Made by a program: the position numbers and the translations under genes. A stretch of 64,000 nt of DNA from Chloroflexota bacterium (lineage in GTDB: Bacteria > Chloroflexota > Anaerolineae > Anaerolineales > Villigracilaceae), in contig JACRMH010000043.1 in NCBI GenBank assembly GCA_016219545.1, forward strand, positions 1 to 64,000, written 5' to 3'. Positions 41,706 through 50,050 of the stretch are shown here, one piece after another (position 1 is the first letter of the stretch; each line of letters opens with the position of its first letter). The notes beneath the pieces were generated by a model. The model was given only the letters and a program-made list of their open reading frames with translations, was not told where the DNA came from and did no database searches.

Positions 41706-42685
41706 TTTGTCTCCTCATTGGATGTGAAGACGCTGTCAATGACATCGTCAATGGGAGTGTCTTCGACGGTCAGGTCATCCACTTGCAGGTCAGAGAGCAG
41801 ATTCGCGGTGACTTGGGATGTCCTCGCTTTGGACACGCGCAAAGTGACGCGCGCGCCGTCACGGGTAAGCACTTCGCCATATTGAGACAGGTCAACTTCC
41901 GGGTTCGGCAGAGTGACGCCGAGTGTCTTGAAGGATGAGAACTGAGTGACGAGACTGCTCAATTCACCGTCGAAGAGAGTCCGCCCGTGATGGATCACGA
42001 TGACCCGTTTGCAGAGCGCTTCCACATCCGCCATGTAATGACTGGTCAACAGAACGGTCACACCCCAGCGTTGGTTGTATTCTTTGATGAAAGTGCGGAT
42101 GCGCCTCTGCATGGTGACATCCAACCCAATGGTCGGCTCGTCGAGGAAGAGCACCTTGGGGCGGTGAAGCAGCGCACCGACGATTTCCATCTTCATGCGC
42201 TCGCCAAGTGACAAATTGCGGATTGGCTTGTTGACCAAATCCTTTAGTTCAAGCAGGTCAATAAAGTCGTCGCGAGTCTTTTTGAATTCGGATACAGGGA
42301 TGCCGTAAATGGCTCGCTGCAACTCAAACGAGTCGATGGCAGGTAGGTCCCATGAAAGCTGGTTGCGGTTGCCCATTACCAAAGCCACTTGACGCAGATA
42401 GGCATGTGGACGTTTGTAGGGTTCAAAGCCTAAAACGGTGACACTACCCGAAGTGGGGTGGAGGAGTCCGCTCAACACTTTTAGGGTGGTGGTCTTTCCG
42501 GCGCCGTTTGGTCCCAAAAAACCGACCACTTCCCCCGGTTCAATACTGAACGAAACATCATCCACTGCTTTGACGGTACGATACTTGCGGTTGAACAAAC
42601 TAGCCACGGCGGCTTTCATCCCGCCTTCGCGCTCGGGAACTTTGTAGTGCTTTGACAAATTGGACACAGATATGGTGGCAGTCAC
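41702..42685 (-). CDS. ABC-2 exporter ATPase (operon B)
   Basis: 327 residues. Walker A GPNGAGKTT, signature LSLGERM, Walker B VLFLDEPTIGLD, switch His in TSHYMADVE, and the C-terminal extension as in the operon A ATPase. The start is a GTG at 42685 with AGGAG 7 bases upstream; the longer frame runs into a palindromic element. Paralogous to 35663-36649. Confidence 0.88.
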   Translation of the reverse strand: MTATISVSNLSKHYKVPEREGGMKAAVASLFNRKYRTVKAVDDVSFSIEPGEVVGFLGPNGAGKTTTLKVLSGLLHPTSGSVTVLGFEPYKRPHAYLRQVALVMGNRNQLSWDLPAIDSFELQRAIYGIPVSEFKKTRDDFIDLLELKDLVNKPIRNLSLGERMKMEIVGALLHRPKVLFLDEPTIGLDVTMQRRIRTFIKEYNQRWGVTVLLTSHYMADVEALCKRVIVIHHGRTLFDGELSSLVTQFSSFKTLGVTLPNPEVDLSQYGEVLTRDGARVTLRVSKARTSQVTANLLSDLQVDDLTVEDTPIDDVIDSVFTSNEETK

Positions 42686-42757
42686 AAGGATTCTCCTATG
42701 AAATTGAGCAATATCGCCATATTGTAAGACAGAATTGCAGCAATTCTCATTATAAGC

Positions 42758-42922
42758 ATGTCGCTGCGAGGCGCTCTTTGTTTTTGCCGAAGCAGCCTCC
42801 TGGAAACTGGGAGATTGCTCACCGCATTCCCGAAAGAGCATCGGGACGACGTGGCGTGCGGCGCACACTTGCACTGGCGGGCAGTGCCAGGGAGTGTCGG
42901 GCTAGCGCCCTCGCAACGACAT
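42758..42922. mobile_element. GTCGTTGCGAG palindromic element, copy 4
   Basis: 165 bp, the longest copy. ATGTCGCTGCGAG pairs with CTCGCAACGACAT (12 of 13). It contains a nested CACTGGCGGGCAGTGCCAG palindrome. It lies between exporter operon B and the rpsO promoter; with 42686-42757 it fills the gap. Confidence 0.6.
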
Positions 42923-42952
42923 TGGAAAACAGAAATTGGCGCTCATTTTCTC

Positions 42953-42961
42953 TGGTATAAT
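42953..42961 (+). promoter_or_regulatory. Extended -10 promoter of rpsO
   Basis: TGGTATAAT: a TGn extension followed by a consensus -10 at 42956-42961. The -35 (AAATTG, 17 bp upstream) is weak, which the extension can offset. It lies just outside the palindromic element. Confidence 0.6.
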
Positions 42962-42974
42962 CTCGCCCGTGACT

Positions 42975-43014
42975 GGTCCTGCCCTATGGTGTCAAAGCTG
43001 TGGACACGGAGACC
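42975..43014 (+). promoter_or_regulatory. Structured rpsO leader, possible S15 autoregulatory site
   Basis: GGTC (42975-42978) can pair with GACC (43011-43014) around an inner stem GTGTC (42989-42993) / GACAC (43003-43007). S15 represses its own mRNA in many bacteria through structured leaders of varied shape. That use here is inferred. Confidence 0.4.
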
Positions 43015-43051
43015 TGCAAAACAAAATCTAAAAAGAAAGGAAGCACACGTC

Positions 43052-43324
43052 ATGCCGCTTGCAAAAGAAATCAAGACCAAGGCGATTGAAGATTTTCATC
43101 GCCACGACAAGGATACCGGTTCCCCTGAAGTCCAGATCGCTATCCTGACCAATCGCATTACTCAGCTCACCGAGCATTTGCGAAGCAACAAGCAGGATCA
43201 ATCCTGCCGCCGCGGGCTGCTCAAATTGGTTGGTTCCCGCCGCCGATTGCTCACGTACTTGCGAACCAGCAATTACCAAAGCTATCTCGCAGTAACCGAT
43301 CGTTTGAACCTCCGCCGCAAGTAA
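43052..43324 (+). CDS. rpsO: 30S ribosomal protein S15
   Basis: 90 residues, full length for S15. HDKDTGSPEVQIAILTNRI, then HLRSNKQDQSCRRGLLKLVGSRRRLLTYL, is the conserved 16S rRNA-binding core. AAAGGAAG lies upstream of the ATG. It binds the 16S rRNA central domain in small-subunit assembly and sits upstream of pnp, the common bacterial order. Confidence 0.97.
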   Translation: MPLAKEIKTKAIEDFHRHDKDTGSPEVQIAILTNRITQLTEHLRSNKQDQSCRRGLLKLVGSRRRLLTYLRTSNYQSYLAVTDRLNLRRK

Positions 43325-43331
43325 GTTTGTT

Positions 43332-43367
43332 AGACCCTAAAGGTCGCGAGACTTTTAGGGTCTTTTT
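43332..43367 (+). terminator. rpsO terminator or intercistronic hairpin
   Basis: AGACCCTAAA (43332-43341) is inverted at 43354-43363, followed by TTTTT. It may end most rpsO transcripts before pnp. Confidence 0.82.
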
Positions 43368-43403
43368 AAATCTTTAATCACGAGGTTAAAGACGTCACCC
43401 GCA

Positions 43404-43459
43404 GTCAGGAATTGAATAGCGCGAACAACGCAGGTTGTTCCCACTCTTCAGTCCCTGAC
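43404..43459 (+). promoter_or_regulatory. Nested hairpin in the pnp leader
   Basis: GTCAGG (43404-43409) pairs with CCTGAC (43454-43459); inside, GAACAAC (43423-43429) pairs with GTTGTTC (43434-43440). In enterobacteria a leader hairpin cut by RNase III controls pnp; a similar use here is only a possibility. A CGGATCGCGATCCG palindrome lies just upstream of the start. Confidence 0.45.
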
Positions 43460-43520
43460 CCACTGGCGGGAAAGTATTGTAAGGACGGATCGCGATCCGC
43501 CCCAACAGGAGACAAAATAT

Positions 43521-45767
43521 ATGAAACCAGAACTAAAACGCTATTCAGCCGTGGTAGGCACGCGCACCTTCACCTTTGAGACCGGCACCCTCGCCGCTCA
43601 GGCCGGCGGCGCTGTCACCTTCGGCGTGGAAGATTCCATTGTATTCGCTGCTGCCACCATGGGCGGCGTCCGCGAAGGGATCGATTTCTTCCCCCTCTCA
43701 GTTGACTTTGAAGAACGCATGTATGCCGGCGGAAAGATCCCCGGTTCATTCTTCCGCCGTGAAGGTCGCGCCTCAACAGACTCGATCCTCACTGCACGCC
43801 TGACCGACCGACCCTTGCGCCCGCTTTTTGCTCATGGAATGCGCAACGAAGTGCAAGTCATCATGTACACCTTCTCAGCTGATGGCATCAATCCGCTGGA
43901 CATCCTCGCGATCAATGCCGCATCTGCTGCGATCATGATCTCGGACATCCCCTGGGGTGGATCTGTCGGCGCTGTGAGAGTTGGACGCGTCAACGGCGAG
44001 TTCGTCCTCAACCCAACCTTTGAAGAAATGAACGCCTCAGACCTTGACCTGAGAATTGCCGGCACCAAAGAAGCGATCCTCATGGTGGAATGCGGCGCGA
44101 ACGAAATCCCCGAAGATGTGATGGTTGCCGCTTTGGAATTAGGACACAAGTCCATTCAGCCGATCATTGATCTGCAACTTAAGATGCAGGCAGAAATCGG
44201 CAAGCCCAAGCGTGAAGCCACCATTTTTACTGCAAACGAAGAATTACAGAAGAAAGTTTTCGATACAGTCTATGAGCGCATGACTGAATTACTAGACAAG
44301 CCTTTGAACAAAGGCGAGTTCTATGGCGGCATGGATGAACTTCAAGCCTCTGTCATTGCCGAACTCTGCATTGAAGGTGATGCGAATGCCCCGAAGCCAG
44401 GCGATGTGAAATCTGCATTCAGCGAAGCGGAACACAAGATCGTGCGCGAAAGAATTTTAGGCATGGGCAAACGTCCCGATGGACGCACGCCCACCGAAAT
44501 CCGTCCGATCTGGTGCGAGGTGGGACTCTCCCCACGCGCACACGGCACGGGACTTTTCACCCGTGGCGAGACACAGGTACTGTCCTTTGCAACACTCGGC
44601 ACCTTGGGTGAAGCGCAGGAACTCGATAATTTATCCCCCGATAAAACCAAACGCTATATGCATCACTATTCCTTCCCGCCCTTCTCCACCGGCGAAGTCA
44701 AAATGCTTCGTGGACAGAGCAGGCGCGAGGTCGGTCATGGTGCGTTGGCAGAGCGCGCGCTTGAACCCGTCCTCCCAGCAGAAGAGTCCTTCCCATACGC
44801 CATCCGTGTCGTGTCCGAAGCCTTGTCATCCAACGGCTCAACCTCAATGGGATCAGTCTGCGGTTCGACTTTGGCTTTGATGGATGCAGGCGTGCCAATC
44901 AAGGCTCCCGTATCTGGTGTGGCCATGGGACTCATCACCGACGCAACCGGCCGTTATCAAATTTTGACTGACATTCAAGGAACCGAAGATCACCTCGGCG
45001 ACATGGATTTCAAAGTGGCTGGTACCGCTGAAGGCATCACCGCTTTGCAGATGGATATCAAGATCAGCGGCTTGAGCACACAAATGATGAAAGAGGCATT
45101 GGCGCAGGCTCATACGGCGCGAATGTCCATCATGGAAAAAATGCTCGCAGCCTTGGATGCCCCGCGCGCGGAATTGAAACCGCATGCCCCGCGCATTATT
45201 ACCGTGAAAATCCCAATTGATAAGATCGGCGCATTGATCGGCCCCGGCGGAAAGAATATCCGCTCATTGCAGGAAGAAACCAACACCAAGATCGACATTC
45301 AGGAAGACGGCACAGTTTACATTGCCTCAACGGATGCAGTGGGTGCGAAGCTCGCGCAGGAACGCGTGGCTGGGCTGAGCGAGTCAGTTGTAATCGGAAA
45401 TATTTATACTGGTAAAGTTGTCCGCATTGAGGCCTTCGGAGCATTCATCAATTTGCTCCCCGGTGTGGATGGACTTGTTCATATTTCGCAACTTGCCAGC
45501 GAGCGCGTGAACTCTGTCGAAGATGTTTGCACCATGGGTGACGAGTTGACCGTGATGGTCACAGACATTGACCCGCAAGGCAAGATCCGATTGTCCCGCC
45601 AGGCTGTGCTCGAAGGCTGGTCTGCTGAAGAAGCCCGTGAAAAAGATAAGGGCGGACGCAGTGGAGGTGGTCGCCCGAGCGGCGGACGTGGTGGTGATCG
45701 CAACGGCGGCCGTGGCAATGACCGTGGTGGTCGTGGCGGTGGGGATCGCGGCGGAAACAGAAGATAA
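43521..45767 (+). CDS. pnp: Polyribonucleotide nucleotidyltransferase (PNPase)
   Basis: 748 residues. Two RNase PH-like domains (FFPLSVDFEERMYAGGKIPGSF; later DITxVS-like core near FKVAGTAEGITALQMD), a KH domain with IGPGGKNIR and an S1 domain (GKVVRIEAFGAFINLLPGVDGLVHISQL). The last 40 residues are a Gly/Arg-rich RGG tail, longer than usual. It degrades RNA from the 3' end by phosphorolysis. AGGAG lies 8 bases before the ATG. Confidence 0.96.
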   Translation: MKPELKRYSAVVGTRTFTFETGTLAAQAGGAVTFGVEDSIVFAAATMGGVREGIDFFPLSVDFEERMYAGGKIPGSFFRREGRASTDSILTARLTDRPLRPLFAHGMRNEVQVIMYTFSADGINPLDILAINAASAAIMISDIPWGGSVGAVRVGRVNGEFVLNPTFEEMNASDLDLRIAGTKEAILMVECGANEIPEDVMVAALELGHKSIQPIIDLQLKMQAEIGKPKREATIFTANEELQKKVFDTVYERMTELLDKPLNKGEFYGGMDELQASVIAELCIEGDANAPKPGDVKSAFSEAEHKIVRERILGMGKRPDGRTPTEIRPIWCEVGLSPRAHGTGLFTRGETQVLSFATLGTLGEAQELDNLSPDKTKRYMHHYSFPPFSTGEVKMLRGQSRREVGHGALAERALEPVLPAEESFPYAIRVVSEALSSNGSTSMGSVCGSTLALMDAGVPIKAPVSGVAMGLITDATGRYQILTDIQGTEDHLGDMDFKVAGTAEGITALQMDIKISGLSTQMMKEALAQAHTARMSIMEKMLAALDAPRAELKPHAPRIITVKIPIDKIGALIGPGGKNIRSLQEETNTKIDIQEDGTVYIASTDAVGAKLAQERVAGLSESVVIGNIYTGKVVRIEAFGAFINLLPGVDGLVHISQLASERVNSVEDVCTMGDELTVMVTDIDPQGKIRLSRQAVLEGWSAEEAREKDKGGRSGGGRPSGGRGGDRNGGRGNDRGGRGGGDRGGNRR

Positions 45768-45772
45768 AGTTT

Positions 45773-45817
45773 ATATAAAAATTGCCGGGCTCATGAAGAA
45801 CCCGGCAATTTTTATAT
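45773..45817. terminator. Terminator after pnp
   Basis: A 17-bp stem: ATATAAAAATTGCCGGG (45773-45789) inverted at 45801-45817, with U-rich ends on both strands. Confidence 0.88.
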
Positions 45818-45933
45818 GGTTTCAATATTGCCAGTGATATAATTCGCTTCGTCGAAGGTTTGTTCAATGTCTTTGCCTGAATTACCCAAGGCATAGACAA
45901 AAATTCATCCAGAGTTTTGGAAAGGAGCTAATC

Positions 45934-46011
45934 ATGGCAAACAAGGAACAAGGCAAGAATAAGGAAAAGAAAAAGAAGAAGCAGGAGAAACCAAAACCGC
46001 CGAAGAAGTAG
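45934..46011 (+). CDS. 25-residue Lys-rich small protein
   Basis: ATG at 45934 with AAAGGAGC 7 bases upstream, then 25 codons (MANKEQGKNKEKKKK then Lys/Pro-rich) to TAG. Half of the residues are Lys. It could bind nucleic acid or ribosomes. The strong ribosome site is the main support; the family is unknown to me. Confidence 0.6.
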   Translation: MANKEQGKNKEKKKKKQEKPKPPKK

Positions 46012-46052
46012 TGTTCGGCTATTGTTGATAATAAACAGAACTATCTTATTTC

Positions 46053-46087
46053 CATCCCTCAAATCCTTTTTGTCGATTTGAGGGATG
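46053..46087 (+). terminator. Intergenic hairpin upstream of the DUF4342 gene
   Basis: CATCCCTCAAATC (46053-46065) is inverted at 46075-46087 with a T-rich loop. It follows the small Lys-rich gene and precedes DUF4342. It lacks a good U-run after the stem, so it may be an attenuator-like or processing hairpin. Confidence 0.5.
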
Positions 46088-46108
46088 TGTCATAAAAAGG
46101 AGACTCTC

Positions 46109-46351
46109 ATGCCCATGAATACAGAGGAGTTTAAAGTAAGCGGGGAACAATTACTTGCAAAACTCAAAGAACTACTGCACGAAGGAAACATACGCCGCAT
46201 TATCATCAAGGATAAGGACGGCAAAACCCTGATCGAATTTCCGCTCACTCTTGGTGTGGTTGGAGTGATCTTGGCGCCCACGCTTGCGGCCGTCGGGGCG
46301 ATAGCTGCTCTCGTGACCGAAGCAACCATCGTCGTGGAAAAAGAATCGTAG
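46109..46351 (+). CDS. DUF4342 protein
   Basis: 80 residues. EEFKVSGEQLLAKLKELLHEGN then RRIIIKDKDGKTLIEFPLTLGV and a C-terminal hydrophobic helix match DUF4342. It has an N-terminal helix, three beta strands and one or two membrane-type helices. Function unknown. The ATG at 46109 has AAAGGAG 6-7 bases upstream. Confidence 0.8.
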   Translation: MPMNTEEFKVSGEQLLAKLKELLHEGNIRRIIIKDKDGKTLIEFPLTLGVVGVILAPTLAAVGAIAALVTEATIVVEKES

Positions 46352-46355
46352 CCGG

Positions 46356-46523
46356 CTACTTTTTCCTAGGTCTCATCCATCTTCCACCGGTGATGAGCGA
46401 GATCAGTACGCATGCAATCGCTGCGAATGTAAAAGCCTTGTTGTCTGTGCTGAATCCGATCATCAATAATGCCATGCCGAGGATCAGGAAAACCATTGAG
46501 ATTCTGCGTTTGTTTTGTTGCAT
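46356..46523 (-). CDS. 55-residue two-helix membrane protein
   Basis: ATG at 46523 with AGGA about 7 bases upstream; 55 codons to TAG. MVFLILGMALLMIGF and FAAIACVLISLITG form two hydrophobic helices between basic ends (MQQNKRR.., ..RPRKK). The charge layout suits a small inner-membrane protein with both ends in the cytoplasm. It follows the PAF-AH-like gene by 9 bases on the same strand. Confidence 0.6.
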   Translation of the reverse strand: MQQNKRRISMVFLILGMALLMIGFSTDNKAFTFAAIACVLISLITGGRWMRPRKK

Positions 46524-46532
46524 TGTGAATTC

Positions 46533-47915
46533 CTATTTCAGTTTTACTTCTGGATAATCTTGGAAACCGTCATTGAATAATGTAGAAGGTTTTCCGTTCA
46601 ATGTCATCTCAAAGAAATCTACTAAATATGCGTTGACGATCTCTGTCACGCGCTTGCCGTTCAGTGGACCTTTTAGCCCGAGCTGCGGCGCGATGGGGGA
46701 GAGCAGAGGCAGGTCGCTGAAGTCATAATGTTTTGTGCCTTGAATGGTGATGGCTCCCATGCTGTCCGAGACTTGCGGATGGAACTGGTTGAACAATTGA
46801 TTGTTCCTGCTATCCACAAGGTCTGACCAACCCTGACTGAACATAAAGAAAGAAGGTTGAGTGACACCATTAGCCAGTACTTCGGAAGAGACCGGTCGCA
46901 TGAACGGGTCCATGCCAAGCAGGGACTTACAGCGCGGATCTGTTCCACAGAATTGAATGGCCGCGCCGCCGCCAGTGGAATGTCCATAGACACCGATTCG
47001 ATTGAAATCCAATTTTGAGTAGTAGGCATCCTTGGCATCACTGTTGCGGAGATTTAATTGGTCAAGTGTATATGCCAGATCGCCCGCCCATTGGTTGACA
47101 AGTTTGCGCGCGGCGATTTCGTATTCATTATCGGGAACACCTTCGGGAAGTGCGTTTGGATTGTTGTATGCGATCTTTCCATCGGGGAAGACGGTGGCGA
47201 CTGCGCCGTAAGTGTGATTGACCGCGACCACAACATATCCGCGGCTGGCGAGTTGGATCATCTGACCGGAGTTCTGCGCGTTAAAGCCGTCCCAGCCATG
47301 TGAGAATAAGATGATCGGATAAGGCGTGCTTGTACCCGCAATTGGCGCATCGCGATATGCAGGTGTTTTTGCCAGCGCGAGATGGTCGAGGAAGAAGGAC
47401 GGCAGTTTAAGAAAAGTGGAGATGGCGGGGCCATAAACATCAGCACGTGACATCCACGGGGCAAGTTTGTTTTCAGGTAATGGATCGGCAGGATACCAAA
47501 CCTGTACCATGAATTTGCGCGGCTCGTCAACGCCGGAATAAAGTTCCTTGCGTGAGCTATCGGTTAATTCGAAAATGGTTGTGCCAACTTGCAATGGTCC
47601 GCCCGGCTTGGGGATGGATGGGACAGGCAGCAGGGTTGGCAAAGCTGTCGAAACAGCGAGCAGGATTACGGTCAGGTATGAGACGATTATCGGTCGATCC
47701 GTTTTGGAGCTTATTATCATCAAACTACTTATTGTAAGAATAAGAGTCAAAACGTAAAGCGGCAGCATTTGCCAGCGATTACCTTCAATAACAAAATGAA
47801 GAAGCATGAGGAAGAACGCGATGGCAGGCGCGAATCGAATGGTGCGCGGACGTGGGTGCGGCCAGATCAAATAAATTGCAAGGACGAGCGGAATGATGAT
47901 CTCAAGTAAGCGCAT
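46533..47915 (-). CDS. PAF-acetylhydrolase-like membrane hydrolase
   Basis: 460 residues. Four N-terminal membrane helices (about 1-100), then an alpha/beta hydrolase domain: FSHGWDGF (oxyanion), GHSTGGGAAI with the nucleophile Ser near 310, GMDPFMRPV with the acid, and KHYDFSDLPLLSP with the catalytic His. This matches the platelet-activating-factor acetylhydrolase/dienelactone-like group, which cleaves short acyl chains from lipids. The hydrolase part likely faces outward. Confidence 0.82.
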   Translation of the reverse strand: MRLLEIIIPLVLAIYLIWPHPRPRTIRFAPAIAFFLMLLHFVIEGNRWQMLPLYVLTLILTISSLMIISSKTDRPIIVSYLTVILLAVSTALPTLLPVPSIPKPGGPLQVGTTIFELTDSSRKELYSGVDEPRKFMVQVWYPADPLPENKLAPWMSRADVYGPAISTFLKLPSFFLDHLALAKTPAYRDAPIAGTSTPYPIILFSHGWDGFNAQNSGQMIQLASRGYVVVAVNHTYGAVATVFPDGKIAYNNPNALPEGVPDNEYEIAARKLVNQWAGDLAYTLDQLNLRNSDAKDAYYSKLDFNRIGVYGHSTGGGAAIQFCGTDPRCKSLLGMDPFMRPVSSEVLANGVTQPSFFMFSQGWSDLVDSRNNQLFNQFHPQVSDSMGAITIQGTKHYDFSDLPLLSPIAPQLGLKGPLNGKRVTEIVNAYLVDFFEMTLNGKPSTLFNDGFQDYPEVKLK

Positions 47916-47977
47916 GTTTTTTCCTTTTCAATTGGGATGTTATTTTATATGATTTTGAATAAAATAGGTGTGGAGGC

Positions 47978-50008
47978 GTGATGATTCTTTTTCCCATTAG
48001 TATTTTTCTCTCAGCTTTTTTATTATTCCAGATCCAGCCGATGATCGGGAAATTTATTTTGCCGTGGTTCGGCGGCACACCGGCGGTGTGGTCTACGGCA
48101 ATGTTGTTTTTTCAAGTGCTGCTTACTGGCGGATATGCCTATGCATATTGGCTTGTCAAACGTCCGCGACAGGGATGGATACATATTGCATTGATGGGGA
48201 TAACGATCGCGCTTCTGACCACCCTCGGGCTGGTGTGGTCGTCCCCGATCACTCCCTCCGCTGACATGCGTCCCGCCGATGTGAGTTTTCCCGTCTTTCA
48301 TGTGTTCCTGATTTTGACGGCTTCTGTTGGACTGCCTTATTTTGTGCTTGCATCAAACGGACCTTTGATGCAAGCATGGTTTAGTCGCCTTTTCCCTGAA
48401 AGGTCTTACGCGCGATTGTACGCATTATCCAACCTTGGTTCTTTGTTTGGATTGCTTGCTTATCCTTTGTGGGTTGAGCCGAATTTCACCCTTCGTCAAC
48501 AAGGCTGGTTTTGGACATGTGGATTTATCCTCTTTGCATTGGCTGCGGGCGTGTTGAGTTGGCGGACAAGGAGTGTGGATGGAAGTGCTTCCATAGTTTC
48601 AGAAACAGAAAAGCCATCAAGGTCATTGCGCATAATGTGGATCTTCTTAAGTGGAACAGCTTCCTTGTTTTTATTGTCGGTGACGAATCAAATATCACAG
48701 GAAGTCGCGGTCATCCCATTCCTGTGGATCCTACCACTGGCGATTTATCTGCTTTCGTTCATCCTCGCGTTTTCTGATTCACGTTGGTATGAGCGCCGAA
48801 TTTACTCCCTGCTCTTTAGCTTCGCCAGCCTCGCCATGCTATGGACTTTACTACGGGCCGACTCGTTGAATGTTATCTTTCAAATATGCGTATACGGCGT
48901 TTTGTTGTTTCTTGCAACCATGATCTGCCACGGCGAGTTATATCGCCTGCGCCCGCATGCGGATCATTTGACAAGTTTTTATTTGATGGTGTCCTTTGGC
49001 GGCGCGGCGGGCGGCATCTTTGTGAATTTGATCGCTCCGTTTCTATTCACAGGCTATTGGGAATTCTATCTTGCGTGGCTGCTGACCATTGTTTTATTGG
49101 TGGTGATGTTATTGCCGCGTTTTTCCATGCAGGTGAACAATCAAACTCGCGTGATGGGTGTTTCATTTATCGTTGCAATATTCCTGTTGACTCTTGGCCT
49201 GAATAAATATCAGAATGCGCTCTTTGTAGAGCGCAATTTTTACGGTGTGATCCGGATTAAAGAAATGGATAATAACTCTGTCGCCATGATCCACGGCATG
49301 ACCGTACATGGGCTTCAATTTGTAAATGACCGTTTGCGCCCGACTACCTATTTCGTTAAAGACAGCGGAGCTGGTTTGGTGTTGACGAATTACCCACGAG
49401 TGAAAGAATTGCGGGTAGGCATTTTGGGGCTCGGCGTAGGGACTTTAGCCACTTACGGTCAACCGGGTGACGTGTATCGCTTTTATGAGATCAACCCAGT
49501 TGTTGTGAGGTTGGCGGAAGGGGAGGGCGGCTACTTCACTTTTTTGAAAGACAGCAAAGCCGATGTGACCGTTGCCACAGGCGATGCGCGGATCTCATTA
49601 GAGCAGGAACTGGTATCAGGTCAACGACAAAATTTCGATGTGCTGGTCTTGGATACATTCAGCAGTGATTCGATCCCTGTCCATTTGGTGACGAGGGAAG
49701 CCTTTGCACTATATCTCGAACACCTTGCGCCGAATGGCGTCATTGCTGCGCACATTTCGAATCGTCATCTTGGCCTCCAGCCTGTTTTTTGGAGGTTGGC
49801 ACAGGAATTCGGGCTTTCAATGATCCAGGTGGAAAAACAGCCGGACGCAAATGGAGCTTTTCTTTCTGAATGGGTATTGCTGACGCATGAGCCTTTGTTG
49901 TTTGAAATCCCCGCGATCAGGTCACATGCGATTTCGTTTGATGGCTATAGTTCCCCTGTCCGCTTGTGGACGGATGATTATAGTAATTTATTCCAGATAT
50001 TAAAATAA
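47978..50008 (+). CDS. Fused membrane protein with spermidine-synthase-like domain
   Basis: 676 residues. Residues 1 to about 410 hold some 11-12 membrane helices, starting FLLFQIQPMIGKFILPWFGG, typical of the fused MFS/spermidine-synthase family. Residues about 420-676 are a Rossmann fold: GILGLGVGTLATYG (aminopropyl/methyl donor site), ATGDARISLEQE, and LVLDTFSSDSIPVHL. Members are often annotated as spermidine synthases, but substrate is unproven. GGAGG lies 5 bases before the ATG. Confidence 0.85.
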   Translation: MMILFPISIFLSAFLLFQIQPMIGKFILPWFGGTPAVWSTAMLFFQVLLTGGYAYAYWLVKRPRQGWIHIALMGITIALLTTLGLVWSSPITPSADMRPADVSFPVFHVFLILTASVGLPYFVLASNGPLMQAWFSRLFPERSYARLYALSNLGSLFGLLAYPLWVEPNFTLRQQGWFWTCGFILFALAAGVLSWRTRSVDGSASIVSETEKPSRSLRIMWIFLSGTASLFLLSVTNQISQEVAVIPFLWILPLAIYLLSFILAFSDSRWYERRIYSLLFSFASLAMLWTLLRADSLNVIFQICVYGVLLFLATMICHGELYRLRPHADHLTSFYLMVSFGGAAGGIFVNLIAPFLFTGYWEFYLAWLLTIVLLVVMLLPRFSMQVNNQTRVMGVSFIVAIFLLTLGLNKYQNALFVERNFYGVIRIKEMDNNSVAMIHGMTVHGLQFVNDRLRPTTYFVKDSGAGLVLTNYPRVKELRVGILGLGVGTLATYGQPGDVYRFYEINPVVVRLAEGEGGYFTFLKDSKADVTVATGDARISLEQELVSGQRQNFDVLVLDTFSSDSIPVHLVTREAFALYLEHLAPNGVIAAHISNRHLGLQPVFWRLAQEFGLSMIQVEKQPDANGAFLSEWVLLTHEPLLFEIPAIRSHAISFDGYSSPVRLWTDDYSNLFQILK

Positions 50009-50047
50009 TCGAGTAGGGGCGGAGCAGTGCTCCGCCCCTACTCGATT
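50007..50047. terminator. 20-bp palindromic terminator between convergent genes
   Basis: The arm starting AATCGAGTAGGGGC at 50007 runs to 50026 and is perfectly inverted at 50028-50047. It overlaps the stop of the + strand gene and ends 4 bases before the DUF4013 stop. Its GTAGG ends match the palindromes at 15377 and 21646. Confidence 0.85.
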
Positions 50048-50050
50048 GGT

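Noticed and set aside
42686..42874. N-terminal extension of the operon B ATPase
   Set aside because: It reads through a palindromic element; the GTG at 42685 has a proper ribosome site.
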